DNA of 64,000 nucleotides, from the NCBI GenBank assembly GCA_963691655.1, contig OY829328.1, positions 84,510,400-84,574,399 on the forward strand, in the 5' to 3' direction. Below the pieces are notes generated by a model. The model was not told the origin of the DNA, made no database searches, and saw only the letters and a list, made by a program, of their open reading frames with translations. Shown one piece after another: positions 46,501-59,504 of this stretch. Position 1 is the stretch's first letter. Each line of letters begins with the position of its first letter. This DNA comes from Toxonevra muliebris (Eukaryota > Arthropoda > Insecta > Diptera > Pallopteridae). Position numbers and translations under genes: made by a program.

Positions 46501-49226
46501 AATATATTTTACACTTCAGATTTCCAGAAAACTGTTTAAATGAAAATACTTTCAAACTCGAGAACTAACATAAATTTACTACAAAACTAAAATGTAAGTA
46601 TATATGAATAAAATTGGAAAATAATATTTCAAGCACCCACAAAAATATTCACAGGAATATTAGAGAAAATTTGATTTAATTCCTATGCTTTCTAGCCGCC
46701 CGATTTATATTAAAATCAAATAATCTTAAAACAATAATTGAAATATAAATTGTTTACGTAATGAAAATTATAAATTTTCACAATTTTAGTGCCATTCATT
46801 TGCAGTTTCCACACAAAATCCATTATAATTATAAACATCAAATTTCCATTTGAATATTTATTAAACATAAATACAATTTATCAATATATGAATTCAACTT
46901 TTCATATCCACGTACATACGTATATAAATAATTGAAATTCTTTGATGGTTTGTCCTAGAAAACTAAAAACCTCAAATGCACACATGAAAAGGAAAAGTGT
47001 GAGTGCTACACTAAATTATGCATGGACACAAACACAACCACAGAAATATCAAATTGCAAATTAATTAAACAAGTGTCAAAATTACTTTCAAATATTTTAC
47101 ATCAATTTATATACTTATAGTAGTATATAAGAATATATAATAAATAGATACTATGTGTATGTATATAAAGAGACAACAATAAATTTATACAACAATTTGA
47201 CCACAAATTCCAGAAAGAAAACACTTGAGACAAATTTTGTGTGAAATTGTTAAATTTACTAGTAGATACAATATAAATTATCGTATTAAAAAAGAAGAAA
47301 AATGAAATTAAATGAAATGCAATATAAATAAATTTGTGAAATTTCAAATATGCACAAATGTTCAATGGTCATTTATATATGCAATATGTATGTATATGTA
47401 ACATATTTGATTGCATATTTATTGGCGTGTTAGTCTTGTCAGCTATGAAGGAAAGTATGCAAGGCAAATCGAAAAAGAAAAAAAAAGATAAATAAAAAAG
47501 TAAACGACACTTGTGTGACATTTTATGAAAAATATCGGAATAAATGACATAACCTCATTTTCATGGCAGCTACAATAACAACAACAACAGCAAAGAGAAG
47601 CAATAACAACTGATAGATAAATCAAACCACAAAACAATAATCTAAAGCATTCTGAATTGAGTTGTATATGTGTGTGTTAAGTACATGTGTGTACGTCTGG
47701 GAAACGCACAAAAGTATGCTAAAGAAATTAAATTTTCTAAATGCATGCACATATTTTACTAAGCTTTACATACATATTTTCTAAATTTTATTAAAAGTAT
47801 CTGTATCCTTAATGTAACTGAAATAGTTTTAAATGTTTGTACTTTCATTTTAGGCTTCTCTCACTTCTTCTGCTTAAGCTTCATCATGCCTTATCTTCGT
47901 TTGCTTAGTATGTTGAACTTTTTGAAATCAGTTTAGCATTCAAATTAACCTCTTGAGATTGTCTACTTCACATTACTACTACCATCATAGGGTTATATTT
48001 ATACATATATATTTACTTATGTAAATGTGTATGTATATGCATATGAGCGCTAGTAGATTCAAAGCCGCAGAAGGGTGAGTTTGGTGAGTTAGAACCCTCT
48101 TCTCTGATGAAAATCTCATACATTTTGATCGTTGGTCGTGATTGGAAAAAGAATGAAGAAAAAATTAAACCCCCCGCCCCCCCTTAAAAAAATCTCTGTA
48201 TACGCTAGTGCAGACGAGTATATATATAAATATTTATATTTGCATATGTATATGTTGAATATGTAGTCAAGTTGCTACATAAATATATACTTGAATACGT
48301 ACTGAAAAGTTAAAACTTTTCAATGCCAGATAATGTGGTCACTTAAAGTTTTACTTTACTGAGTTTTTCAATGTTTTTTTCTTCATCTTATTTTTCTATG
48401 TTTTTTTGCTACTTTTGATAGCTTAACATATCGTACATGTATGTAGAGAAAACCAACACTTTCTTTCACACATATCCATATACATATTCAAATAATCTTT
48501 CTACAGTAGAACGTCTAAAATTCAAGCTGTGATAAATCAGAAATTCTCTAATTCTAATGACATCTTTACTTCATTTCTTTTTGCTCATGAACGATTAAAT
48601 ATTTCTTTAGTATTAAATTATTCAATACTTCGAACTGTTTTCCCAATATTGATATTTCTGAAATTCAAAAAATTTAGCTTTCTCTCTAGAAATTTGAATA
48701 ATTGTGGTTCCACTGTATTATTATTCCATTCAGTTGTTGAATTTTTTGTTATTCTTTTATTCTATACTTTCATATGTGAAATATATGAGACAATAGAGAA
48801 AAAAACATATCTAGGATAGGGTCTGAAAAAGAGACAAAGAAGTCATATGAGACCTTCTCAGACCCTCTCCCTCCTGATGATAACCAAATACTGGCAAAAC
48901 TAGCAGAAATTCCATGAAAGTCTAGAAAAACTGTTCTTCGTTATATCAGAAGTTATTTTTTTTCAAGTCATGGTGTGCTTCCCTTTTTCCCCTAACCAGG
49001 GTTTAACTTTCCAAACTGAAACAGCTTCTTTTCGATGATCAAATATATTTTAGCCTTAGAACTGAAACCATGTCACACTCAAGACCAAGATCAGATCGCC
49101 TAAACTAAGGCAACTATTCTTCAAGGGCCTAGAAATGGTCTCAATGATTTAGAAAAATAATCTAGATTTGGCTTGAAATAGGAAAAAAGAAACCATGTTG
49201 CACTTCTACTCCCTACCTGGTCGTGG
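46501..49226. other. No gene seen; AT-rich DNA
   Basis: A poly-C patch followed by AAAAAAATCTCTGTATACGC at 48172-48210 resembles a segment at 49832-49858 (CCCCCATTAAGAAATCTCTG then GATCCGCTAGT), a possible dispersed repeat edge. Nothing else was identified. Confidence 0.4.
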
Positions 49227-49739
49227 GCAGACCTTATTATTATTATTGATGGGCGTGAACTGAGACCTTGAGATGTATTGTGCCCCTTCGTGGACTTATA
49301 GTATTTCCATAAGTCCCGCCTCCGATACAAATTTTAGTATTAATCTATGGAGTTTAGATTAGCATCTGGTATTTGATGCTCCCCCAGATTCCTTTTACGG
49401 ATATGCATAAGTGCTGAGTACTGTCCTAATACATGCTTCGCAGTTTCCTTATCTTCCCTGCAAAACCTGCATGAGTCATTAGGCATAATTCCCAGTTTTG
49501 TTAGACAATAGTTTAATCTACAATGACGTGTTAGAATTTCTGTAATGATTCTTAAACTATTGTTAGACAAATTCATACATTCTTTAAAGCGTTTTAGGTT
49601 ATATGTCCCCATCAGTGCCTTTGAATGTTCTAAACCTGATCTGTTTTCCCCTTTGCTTTTCTTTCTCTTTTCTAATTTCGTTCCCTTCAATCCCAATATG
49701 CTCTGGAACCCACAGAATCTAAACAACAGCAGACCTTAT
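49227..49739 (-). mobile_element. Family B LINE insertion with 11-bp target duplication
   Basis: GCAGACCTTAT occurs at 49227-49237 and 49729-49739. Between them, on the minus strand, lies a 5'-truncated LINE of 491 bases that starts in the last RNase H block (WVPEHIGIEGNE, frameshifted). It runs through LEHSKALMGTYNLKRFKECM, LRIITEILTRHCRLNYCLTK and the zinc motif CRFCREDKETAKHV (final Cys altered to GQY), then a 3' UTR, ending in an AAT tail (49238-49248). The clean duplication marks it as a true LINE insertion. Confidence 0.82.
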
Positions 49740-49899
49740 AAACTGTAGCAGATATTCTTGGAGAGTCTTAAAACAAAATTCTGTGTTAAGTAAAAAAAAA
49801 AATGGTGGTCCACTTTTCTACAAATTTTAAAGCCCCCATTAAGAAATCTCTGGATCCGCTAGTACATGAGGTACATCCCTTCCTCATGGTCAAGATCAA

Positions 49900-50115
49900 G
49901 TTTACACAAGGAACAAGAAAAGAAGTATTTACTTTTACCCATCTTCAATGAAGTCTACTAATAGTTTTTTTTAATTATCCTGCTAAAACACTTGATCTGA
50001 AAGAAACCACGCTACTACGAAGGAAACTGTGGAACATATTTTTTGCCGCTGTCAAAAACTAGCTAGAGCTAGGATGAAGATGTCAGGAAGTAGCTTCTTT
50101 CTTTAACTGAATGAC
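49900..50115 (+). mobile_element. LINE scrap, C-terminal zinc region
   Basis: Near 50022 the frame reads KETVEHIFCRCQKLARARMK, matching EETAEHILCHCEGLMRTR of the LINE at 21232-22687. Upstream text is degraded. Both ends are unclear. Confidence 0.5.
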
Positions 50116-50199
50116 GTCATCTTGTATTAATTTAGCTCACTTATAAAACATTGTATTAACTGTGGGTACCTTCATACTGAAAACAGTTTCAAAGCTCTT

Positions 50200-50515
50200 C
50201 TGAGGCATTTGCGACCACCCGCCGCACAGTGGTTGAACTTCATACAAAGAGAAGTCAAAAATAGGAGATGTCATCGTAGACTCACAAATTTTGGTATAGA
50301 AGTTGCTTATGTCAATACGTCATCAGGATGTAAAAATTCAAATAATACGCCCACTGACACGCCCACCTCCCATACAACCAAAGTTGGATGAAAATAGAAG
50401 GAGTCGTCGTTGAGTCATAACAGGAGTTGCTCATGTCAATGGAAAAGCCTGGGTGCAAAAATAAAAAAAAATTCGCCCATGACCACGCCCACCTTCTATA
50501 CAACATGATTGTAAA
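50200..50515. repeat. Two-unit direct repeat with CACGCCCACCT motif
   Basis: GCCCACTGACACGCCCACCT then CCCATACAAC (near 50350) and GCCCATGACCACGCCCACCT then TCTATACAAC (near 50476) repeat at about 126 bases. Shared flanking text is TCGTAGACTCA / TCGTTGAGTCA and GTTGCTTATGTCAAT / GTTGCTCATGTCAAT. A similar 'GTGGCACCTCCCATACAA' segment occurs in the Helitron-like repeats at 21070 and 30370. Confidence 0.6.
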
Positions 50516-52410
50516 AAAATGAATATTTTCCTTTTTATCACTGAGAATCACAATAAAAGTTTAAATTAATGTATTGTAAAAGTCTTTTTCCCTCCCCTCC
50601 AAATTCGCCCCCCCCCCCCCCATTTCCCCCGCTCCCGCCCAACCAAATTTAAATAATAGCCAATTTAAAATAAAAAAAAAAAGAAACAAAAATAATTTTT
50701 TTTTTTTCTAAACCTCATCTATGCTTTCAATTAAAAATATATATATATATATTTGGAATGCTATTATTAATTTTGAATGAAAATCCCTAGTTAACTTGGT
50801 TTTCAATGCATCAGTGGTATACAACTATAAATGACTTCAACTCATATCGAAAATGACGTGGAAAATGTAAAAATCTGGTAAACTACACAGGGTTGCATTA
50901 CCCTCAAAACTCTAGTTAAGCCCACAAGGTGGCAATAGTCCTCTTCATTGGCTAACGCAAAAACTAAAGCTGTTAGAAGTTTTCAATTCGGCCAATACAG
51001 AAACTTTAAAACTCTACTGCTTTATGCTCATTTTACTATTTTCCTTCATTTTTTCTTGTTCTTGATGTTATTGCTATTGTTGGAATTGCTGTTTTCGTCA
51101 TTTTATTTGTTGTTGTTGTTCATACAAAATTTAAATTTAATTTAAACCAATGAATATACAACAACAACGACAACTTGCCGCTGCAATTTCACAGAGTTAC
51201 ACACTGCCACAAAATGGCAGAGCCACACTAATACCTATACAATATACTACACATTGTATATTTATATATAGGTATGTGTTAGGAAAAGCAGGGTAAAAAT
51301 TGCTGAACCTGAACTAGTTGCATATACAAGCGCCTAACTACACAAAAACCTAGCAGTTACCCAAACAGTAGCTGAATAAGAAATACCAACTGAAGTAGTA
51401 AGGTTAAGGTTTTAACTGCTTGACTGCATTGTGGCTTGTATGGTGTTTAGCTTTTGAATTCTGTATAGGCAAAAAGTAGTGAGCAAGTGAATACAAAGCA
51501 GAAAGTGGCAATAATAACAAAGGAGGCCGAAGAATAATAAGTAAGTAAAGTAGTGAAAACTTTTCACTACTCGTGCAATATTCTATACCAGCAAGAAAAA
51601 CACCCAATCCTCAACGAGTAAACCAAAAAGCGTCTTCTGGTAGACTTGCATAACACACACACACACACATACGACACATACACCTACTTCCGTGTCCTGT
51701 GCACAGCACCCAATAAACAATTTGCTGGCGTATTGTCACTGCTTCCTTCTTTCTTTCTTCTTTCATGTATAGCTACTTACAGAGAAAATATGTAACATGA
51801 TCTATGTAGAATATTTGTGTATATCTATGTGTGTGTTTTGTGTGGCATTGAAATCAGCATAAATAATTCATTATTACCGCCTGGTTGCACATAAATCAAA
51901 AAGCCACATTTTACATTATGTTGATGCGTTAAGATACCGCAAAGATATTCACCGCCTAATCTCGCGAATATTTCATGCAAATGCTGATATATTTATTTAT
52001 TTATGCATGTGTGTTTGTTGTGTGCGTGTATGTGTTTATTTTTATCTTTGAAATTATCTGCGGTCCATCTTTGATTTTGTCTCTACTTTCATTCATTGAT
52101 TTCAATTGCAAATACCTGAATAGTTTTCTTTGAGACTCATTGACTCATTGTGAATGTCTTTATATCTCTTCTTTCTTCTTTACTCGTTCTCTTGATTTCA
52201 TTCATGTTCATTGAAATGTTGTTGTAAAGCGATTAGAATCGTTATCATTAACTTGGCTGGCTTCTTTAAGGTTTTTGTTTGTGTTTGTGCTGAGCCACAT
52301 CAATAGGCTGTGTTATAGTTAAAGTACATTGATACAGTGGTGGTTAGAAAATTAGCTCACCCGCCACATATATGTATGCACTGCTAGCGTCTAGCGTGGT
52401 TTATTATTTT
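50516..52410. other. No gene seen; poly-C run and microsatellites
   Basis: A C-rich patch with 14 consecutive C lies at 50607-50641. There is an AT tract near 50738-50752, CAACAACAA near 51160 and (CA)n near 51653-51668. The minus-strand frame at 51404-51607 has no recognisable domain. Confidence 0.4.
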
Positions 52411-53411
52411 CTGAGACAAATTCTGAAACTGGCTTTGAAACTGACTATGATACTGACTCATAAACTAAATCTGAGATTGACTCTGAAACTGACTCTAAAA
52501 CTGGAATTAGATCAACTCAGAAACTGAATTTGAGAATGAATTTAAGACTGACTATGAGACTGATTCAGAAACTGAATCTGAGACTGATTCTAAAATTGAC
52601 TATGAGACTGACTTATAAACTGAATCTGAGACTGACTCAGAAGCTAACTATGAGACTGATTCATAAACTGAATCTGAGACTGGCTCTGAAATTGACTCTA
52701 AAACTGACTCTGAAACTAACTCTGAAACTGACTAAGAGACTGACTCAGAGGCAGAATCTGAGACTGACTCTGAAACTAACTATGAGACTGACTCATAAAC
52801 TGAATCTGAGACTGACTCCGAAACTGAGTATGAGAATGACATATAAATAGAATCTGAAACTGACTCTGAAACTGACTATGAGTCTGATTCTGAAACTGGC
52901 AAGGAGATCGACTCAGAAACTTAATTTGAGACTAAATCTGAAACTGGCTCTTAAACTGACTATGAAACTGACTTATAAACTGAATCTGAAATTGAGTTTG
53001 GGACTGACTCTGAAACTGACTATAAGGCTGACTCTTAGGCTAACTCAAAAACTGATTTCGAAACTAGTTTTTAGACTAGTTCTGAGACTGAGTCAAAAAT
53101 TGAATTTGAGATTGGATTTTAGATCGATTCTGAGACTGAACTTAAAAATAAACCTGAGCTGACTCTAAAAATGAACCAGGGTTTGAAACTGGCCATGAGA
53201 CTGGCTCTAAAATTAAATTTGAAATTGGCTTTGAAACTGATTCTGAAAATGAAATTGAAACTGACTCCGCGGCAGGCTTTACACCTGATTCTCAGTCTAA
53301 CTTTGAGACTCATTCAGAGACTGACTTTAAAACTGTTTTAATGCATGGCATGAAAATAACTCTGAGGCCAATTTTAAGACTTGTTGAGGCTAACTCGAAG
53401 ACTAAGTCTGG
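52411..53411 (+). repeat. 1-kb minisatellite, GAAACTGACTCT-type units
   Basis: About 1000 bases are built from variants of a 12-base unit such as ACTGACTCTGAA / ACTGAATCTGAG. A higher-order block containing ACTATGAGACTGACTCATAA then ACTGAATCTGAGACTG recurs several times between about 52440 and 52990. One frame gives long Leu-Thr-Leu-Lys translation (52530-53162) and another Thr-Asp-Ser-Glu with recurrent TAA. The periodic frames follow from a multiple-of-three unit and are not evidence of a gene. Confidence 0.88.
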
Positions 53412-55717
53412 AGAAATTATGATGTATATATTTATTTTGTGAGAATGTAGGTGTGTTAATTCTTTGGACAACACTGTTCATGCCTTCATAGATTTATATG
53501 TAAACATATTTTCAGTTATCTAAGTATATACATCCATTGTGGTTGGCTTAGTTGTCTTTAGAAACACACACACACACACACCCATTCAAAAATTTGTGCA
53601 TATGTGTATATTCTAATATCACTTCGGACTGTATTGACACTTGAGCATGACGTAAGCAATCATGGTAATTTGTACATTGTATATATTTTCTTCCATATGT
53701 CTCAATTCATGCTTTTCTTGATTACTTAAATATACTAGAATTGCTATAATTTTTAAATTTCAAATCGGATAACAGCCACTGGGATTACATATACACTGAA
53801 ACGGATAAAATAGTACCAAATAAGTTCAATAATATTTTGCAAAGCATATTTTTAGGTTTGTAGTTAAATTTTTAGAAATCATTAGAAAAAAAAAATATTT
53901 AAAATAATATTCGTTAGATTTCAAATTAACTTTTACATTGAAGCATTAAAAGTTAATGCAAAAATTCGATTTCTCATTTAAATTAATCAACACACACAAA
54001 AAGCGAAGAATGAAACGAACTTTCGAATTTTAAATAAGTTATTAAATGCAAAGCGAGACCATAGAAACTTCAAAATCTTCTTATCTTTATCTTTCATGCT
54101 TAAATTAATAAAAACCTAAAGTAATTCAAACCATTCAGAGTGAGTCCCACATATACAGGGATTTACACAGAGAAAGATATAGGTGTGTGTCTAAATGAAA
54201 GAGAGCGAGAGAGAGTGAGAGAGAAAGAAGGAACATTGTGGGAAAATCCCAGAATGAATCAATCTGCAAAATGGAAATGCGTCAAAACTAATGCAAAATG
54301 CCAACAAAGTAAATGAAGCATGATGCACTCAAATGGAGAATTTCTTGCTGCTGCTGATGCTGTTGTGGTTGTTGTTGTATGATGACGATAGCACGAAACA
54401 AGAAACAAGGTTTGGTTATTTTTGATGGTAAGATAACTATCTACAAACATTCATATATGCATATATCCATACATCTATGTATGTATATGTCTGCAAGTAT
54501 CTAATACTCATACATCAATTTGAGCAAAATTTTCCAAATGTAAAAACAGCAAGCAATGGAAACAAAAAAATATTTTGCTGCTGAAATGACAAAACTCGTA
54601 CATGAAATGAAATACTGAAAAATAGAGCACAAACCTATGAAATGAAATGTATAAATGAATGAATGAATAAATGAGTAAATGACAAAGTAAGTATGACTGT
54701 ATATTGATAGCTCAATGTTACTTTAGTTTTGAAATTTTCGAAAACTGCCCATGGACTACAAATTCTGTTGTTGCTGTTTGCCTTTGCTGGCAGCAAAGAA
54801 GAAGGTAGAAATAAGTTTCCGTATACATGCATGCATACATATGCACAGATTAAAGAACGCACATTATAGCCATATTGGGTGACATCAAGTGAGGCAGCAA
54901 ACCAATCCAATTCAGGTTTAGGTTCTCACTCCATTCATATAACAGTGAGAACGAGAACTGCCAACAACTCTATCACATTGTTTGAAACACAGCATAGTAC
55001 AGTGCAAAAGGAGACAAATTTACCGATTTCAGGATTAAGGATTGATTCTTAAAGAAAACAGTTACTCCGTCAAAATAAGAGTCCGAAGCTGATCGTAGCC
55101 AGAGTCTTTAACCCATTGGTGATAATCACACGTTGAATATTCACCACAGTTTCCAAAGTACTTACGACCCGAGGTAGGTAGAAATCATCAAGAACTTTTC
55201 TGTGGGTCTTTAATCTAACTAAAAGAATTCTACTTTCATATAAATATTCTGGATTAGACATGAGGAACTGCTATCACCCCAAAAGCATACAGCTTCAATG
55301 TGAAGGAACTAGCTAACCTAAAATCAAAATTAAACTGTACAACAGCAAAATAGTATCTTATTTGCGGTCCAGTTTTTCTGGATATTTCAGTAAAAACATT
55401 TTTCTGGTCACGTCAAGTTTCGTGTATATTTGTAAATCTTTTTGAAAATTTGATATTTCTTTTGGTTTTTTTTTTTTTGCTTTTCTACACGAATTACGCA
55501 ATTTTCGGAGTTTTGGATGTGGCTGGAGAAAGTTGGTAAAGCCAAACTCGCCTAAGAAAGGCTCTTCATTTCGCCGTTCTAACAATAGGTCCCTTCCATT
55601 CCTGTGCAAATATATTCTACCCAGCATGGATGGAAGCAAAAAGCTCGATCTGGAGCCTCAATGGACTATTATGTTACAAAAGACGAGGAAGAAAAAGGAG
55701 AGTCGAGCCCGCCATAT
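53412..55717. other. No gene seen; microsatellites and GAGA tract
   Basis: The interval contains (AC)n at 53564-53582, GAGAGAGTGAGAGAG near 54203-54228 and TGTTGTGGTTGTTG near 54360. A frame at 55358-55639 (minus) is basic and lysine-rich with no recognised domain. Confidence 0.4.
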
Positions 55718-55887
55718 TAAAAAACTACATCTAGTCTGGTTATGAATTCAGTGAATTCAAGCTTGATTGTGTTGGAAAACATAATAGCCTGCTGTTGAAA
55801 TAGCTTCTGGACACTCAGGAATCTCAGAAAATGAATCCGCTGACCTCCTGTCTGGAAAGGGTTTGGAAACTGGTTTCTTGGGCCAAG

Positions 55888-56964
55888 ACCCCGTACACGG
55901 AGCGATGAGAATATGTCCAACTGCTGCATTGGAGGTACAATTGGAGCTAACTCCATTACACATCGTGATTGAGGGTACCTCCAAGACAGCAATCGTAAGA
56001 GCAACCAGAAATAAAAGGTTAACGGGACGATCTATAGGGCCTGAAAACCGAGATAACCCGGCGAAAGACAACTATCTCTCGGACTGTCACCAGGGCAAAC
56101 AGTATAGTTTTGAGAAACACTTTGTTGCAAAACTTAGTAGTAAGAATGAATGGGAGAGTGTAGAATATAACTACACACTCAAAGAGCACACGACAAGTGT
56201 ACAAGTGGTATACAGATGGGTCACGAACCGAGGATGGAACTGGGGCAGGGGTATTTGGGCCAAGAATCAAACACTCTGAGCCGATGGGGAAGTATCCTAG
56301 CATCTTTCAAGCTGAAATTCATGCAATCGATATATGTGCGCAATTCAACCTGAATAGGAAGTACAAACGGCAAGATATCGCTATCTTGTCAGATAGCCAG
56401 GCAGCCATTCGAGCATTATGTTCCTTTGAGATCACCTCTAAGTTGGTGTGGGACTATTTGAGCAAGCTCAATCAGCTGGGCAAGGACAATAAAGTCGCCC
56501 TATGTTGGGTTCTTGGACACTTAGGTATAGAGGGCAATGAGCAGGCAGATGAGCTTGCTAGAAAGGGAGCAGCTTCCACTTTCGTGGAACCTGAACCCTT
56601 CTGTGGAATAGGAGATAGCTTAATCAGGGAAGTACTCAGGCAGGAAGAGAAGAACAAGAGGCAAGAATTCTTTAATAATCTTCCGGGACTGAGGCAATCA
56701 TCAGAACATACCTTAGCTCAGTGTGGAGCACTGATCCACAAAAGAATGAAATATCTGGGTATGTACGAAGTGCCCAGTACAGAACTGGCATCCATAGATC
56801 CGGGCGCAATACTCAAATTCTTGAGGGAGACTAGACTGGATGAAGCTCTCTAGGCAAATCAGACTAGATAGAGAAGGGGGACGTACAATAGATCTTATAG
56901 GTCGCGGTACAAATATATATAAACCTCTCTAATACAATATAATACAATACAATACCCCGTACAC
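55888..56964 (+). mobile_element. Family B LINE nested in family A LINE, 11-bp target duplication
   Basis: ACCCCGTACAC occurs at 55888-55898 and 56954-56964. The first base may belong to the tail. The 1055 bases between are a 5'-truncated LINE starting at the GAMR block of the RT thumb and ending in a short ATACA-type tandem tail (56930-56953). Copy 1 of family A at about 8790 shows the uninterrupted sequence. Confidence 0.88.
55899..56853 (+). pseudogene. LINE RT thumb and RNase H (family B, nested)
   Basis: The first frame (to 56279) reads GAMRICPTAALEVQLELTPL then HIVIEGTSKTAI. A frameshift near 56200 leads into RNase H: KWYTDGSRTEDGTGAGVFGP, FQAEIHAIDIC, LSDSQAAIRAL and GHLGIEGNEQADELARKG. 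All four acidic residues are present in one frame. The zinc motif is mostly deleted: PGLRQ joins SSEHTLAQCGAL, so the Cys-x2-Cys half is missing. The frame then continues through LASIDPGAILKFLRE to the stop at 56851-56853. Confidence 0.82.
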
Positions 56965-57422
56965 TCTTTTTTCGCCTACAGCCATTAAGACCATCATTAA
57001 TGAGTGGGTTGATTCGACCCACTGAGAGGCTTTAGACAGACAAAGACCATGTTTCCTGTTATCTCGAGACGTTTTCTGTTATCACTTAACAGAAAGAGCT
57101 GTAGCCAGCTAGTGGGACTATACACAGGTCACTTCTCTTGGGCCAAACATTTGAATATGAATGGCTTGGGAGCTAGTGCCTTCTGTGCTGCCTGTGGTTT
57201 GAAGGAATAATGTGAAGAGACGGCAGACCACTTTCTTAGTATCTCTCCGCTTTCTGTCGGACCAGAGTTAACATATTTGATGCTGGAGAGTGTTGAGAGA
57301 CGAACACCTAAGCTCTTTGACACAGTAATATTCATTATTAAATCAGTTAGATTTAAAACTTGTCTAAGTGAGATATTCTTGGACACTTCTTTTGCAGTTC
57401 CAAAAAAAAAAAAAAAAAAAAA

Positions 57423-58278
57423 CAGGAGTGCAAAAATAATAGGAAAAGGGTATTAAGTTCTTTCCTTCATTCAAAGACTATTTGAATTCAAAAGCAACGA
57501 TCATAATGACTGAAGTATTTATCAGGATCCGGTTGTAACTACTTCTGATGGTAGTTTCATTTCTACTAAAATAAAAATGGCCTTTCATTTTCAGGTAGAC
57601 TGTGTAATCAAAGCCTTAACTATGGCTATGTTCGCAAGAAGGTTATGGATGTATTAAGACACTGCATCATAATGATAACCAGTTGAGCTAGAGGTTGTGA
57701 AGAGGGTCTAAGCTATGTTTCGTTCTATCAAGCAAAAAAGCAATAATGGGAACAGTCGATTCTTTTGCCATTTTATTATACTGTGTAATCGAGGCCATAG
57801 CCATAGCACAGTTTATACCACAAAAAAGGTTTGGTTCTCTCAGTTTTATAATCAAGCCAGTTTTTGAAAGAAATTTATGAAAAAAATTAATAAAATTTCC
57901 AGAATTTTTAACCAGAAATTATTATAATTTCACACACTGTGCATTAGTAACATACTAATAGATGAACATGTGTATCTACCCCAACATGATGGTCGTTGGT
58001 CAGCACAGCGGTAGAGCAGAAACAGCAGCAGGCCAATACATTTATGCACTAACACTAAAGCACTGAGTACATCGATATATGTATATGTGTAATAGAATGT
58101 GTGCATGTATGGGTAAATAGGTGCAATATGCAACAACATGGCCCAAGGACAACATTTGCTACAAGACACAATGGTTTGCATAGGTACAGCATGCATGCAA
58201 CTCGTACATTTTGTTGCTTCTAGCGGTAGAAAAAAAGGATACAAAAGGGAAGAGGGTGTAAGGAGGAGTGTAAATAAA

Positions 58279-58341
<63 letters not shown>

Positions 58342-59504
58342 GCAGAATGCATGTAATCAATAGAAGCATTTGGCACAACTTACGACAATGTCACATATTA
58401 ACGTAATTAGTTCAGCGTCGTATGTTGTGGGAGCAGGCAAGGGCAAGGCAAATGCAACCATCTAACACTCCCACATATATCCATACATGCACAGGTGCTT
58501 CATTGGTGTTTGTGACGTGCGCATGTTGCACAAACGCATACATATCTGTATGTATATATGTATATATAAATGGTCATATGGCATATGCTGCTAGCAACAT
58601 TTATGTTGCTGCATACTCCTTTCAAGCATACAAGCATATATACATAGTTATTCTCATTCATTGTTAGCTCCTGCTGTCGCCAGCTGCTAATGCTGCTGTT
58701 GTGCTAAAGCTGCTCCTGCTGTTTTGTTGCAAATGCTGCTTGCGGTAGTAAACGAGGGAATTGTGAACGGAATTATGATGTCCATCGTTGACGCGTTGCG
58801 GTATGTTGCAATGAGATCCAATCTACATACACTCACATCTATATGTTTTTGTATAGTTGTGTGTGTGTGTGTGTGTGTGTATTGTATGCTTGCATTTTGA
58901 CCAGGTTTAATTTTGCATATGAATGCGCGTGTAGATTTTATGTGCCATAATTGAAACGTGATTATGAGTTCGTTTTTATGCGTATACAGTTGATTACGTG
59001 TGTGTGTGTGTGTGTGTTGAGGGTGTTTGCTTTTATGTGCATGTATGTGTCTATGTTGCAAAAACTCATTTTGAACGTTTTCAATTGTCATCACGTTACG
59101 TACGAGTTTCAAGTTGTTGGCAACGCCACTTGGGAAAATTCTTTGGGAATGAGTTTCTTTTTTTTCCATTGCTTCCACGTTCATCACTGCATAATCAAGA
59201 GTTTTAATAGTCTAAAAGTCTCAAAGGTCTTTAGGATTCAATCGGTATATTTGAGACTTTGTATAACTAGTCGTAACTCAGTGAACGTACTTGAAAACGG
59301 CTTTATTTTAGTTATTGTAATGAAGAACTCTCTTCTCAAAATATTTCCTACCAGCTGCTAACGTAGGGTCTACTGCCTAATAAAAGATGGGGTCAGAAGA
59401 TTCTCCACTTTACTTTAATCATGTATTGTATTCCGCATTAATCTGACAGACCTCACTAACCTCAAGCATTTCTGTCTGCGTACATAATTTACCTTTCATA
59501 ATTT
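57423..59504. other. No gene seen; long (GT)n microsatellites
   Basis: (GT)n of about 27 units lies at 58283-58337, with further (GT)n at 58859-58880 and 58999-59017, plus TATG/CATA tracts. Frames here translate the repeats (poly Val-Cys or Thr-His). Confidence 0.5.
58283..58337 (+). repeat. (GT)27 microsatellite
   Basis: An uninterrupted GT dinucleotide run, the longest dinucleotide array in the window. Confidence 0.95.

Larger units (their letters stand above)
55718..57422 (+). mobile_element. Family A LINE, copy 2, split by a family B LINE
   Basis: The left part (55718-55898) aligns with 8628-8800 of copy 1: CTTGATTGTGTTGGAAAACA, GGACACTCAGGAATCTCAG and GGAAACTGGTTTCTTGGGCC. The right part (56954-57422) resumes with GCCATTAAGACCATCATTAA and GAGTGGGTTGATT, then the zinc region (GCCTTCTGTGCTGCCTGTGG), a 3' UTR matching copy 1 and a poly(A) tail. 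The right part keeps about 130 bases (about 57020-57150) that are missing from copy 1, where WVDLTHNHKW is joined directly to GASGAG. Frames are broken throughout. Confidence 0.82.

Noticed and set aside
52530..53162. Leu-Thr-Leu-Lys repeat protein
   Set aside because: The unit length is a multiple of three and recurs in all frames; the array is a minisatellite without gene signals.
58138..58376. Frames ending in poly Cys-Val or Thr-His
   Set aside because: They are direct translations of the GT microsatellite.
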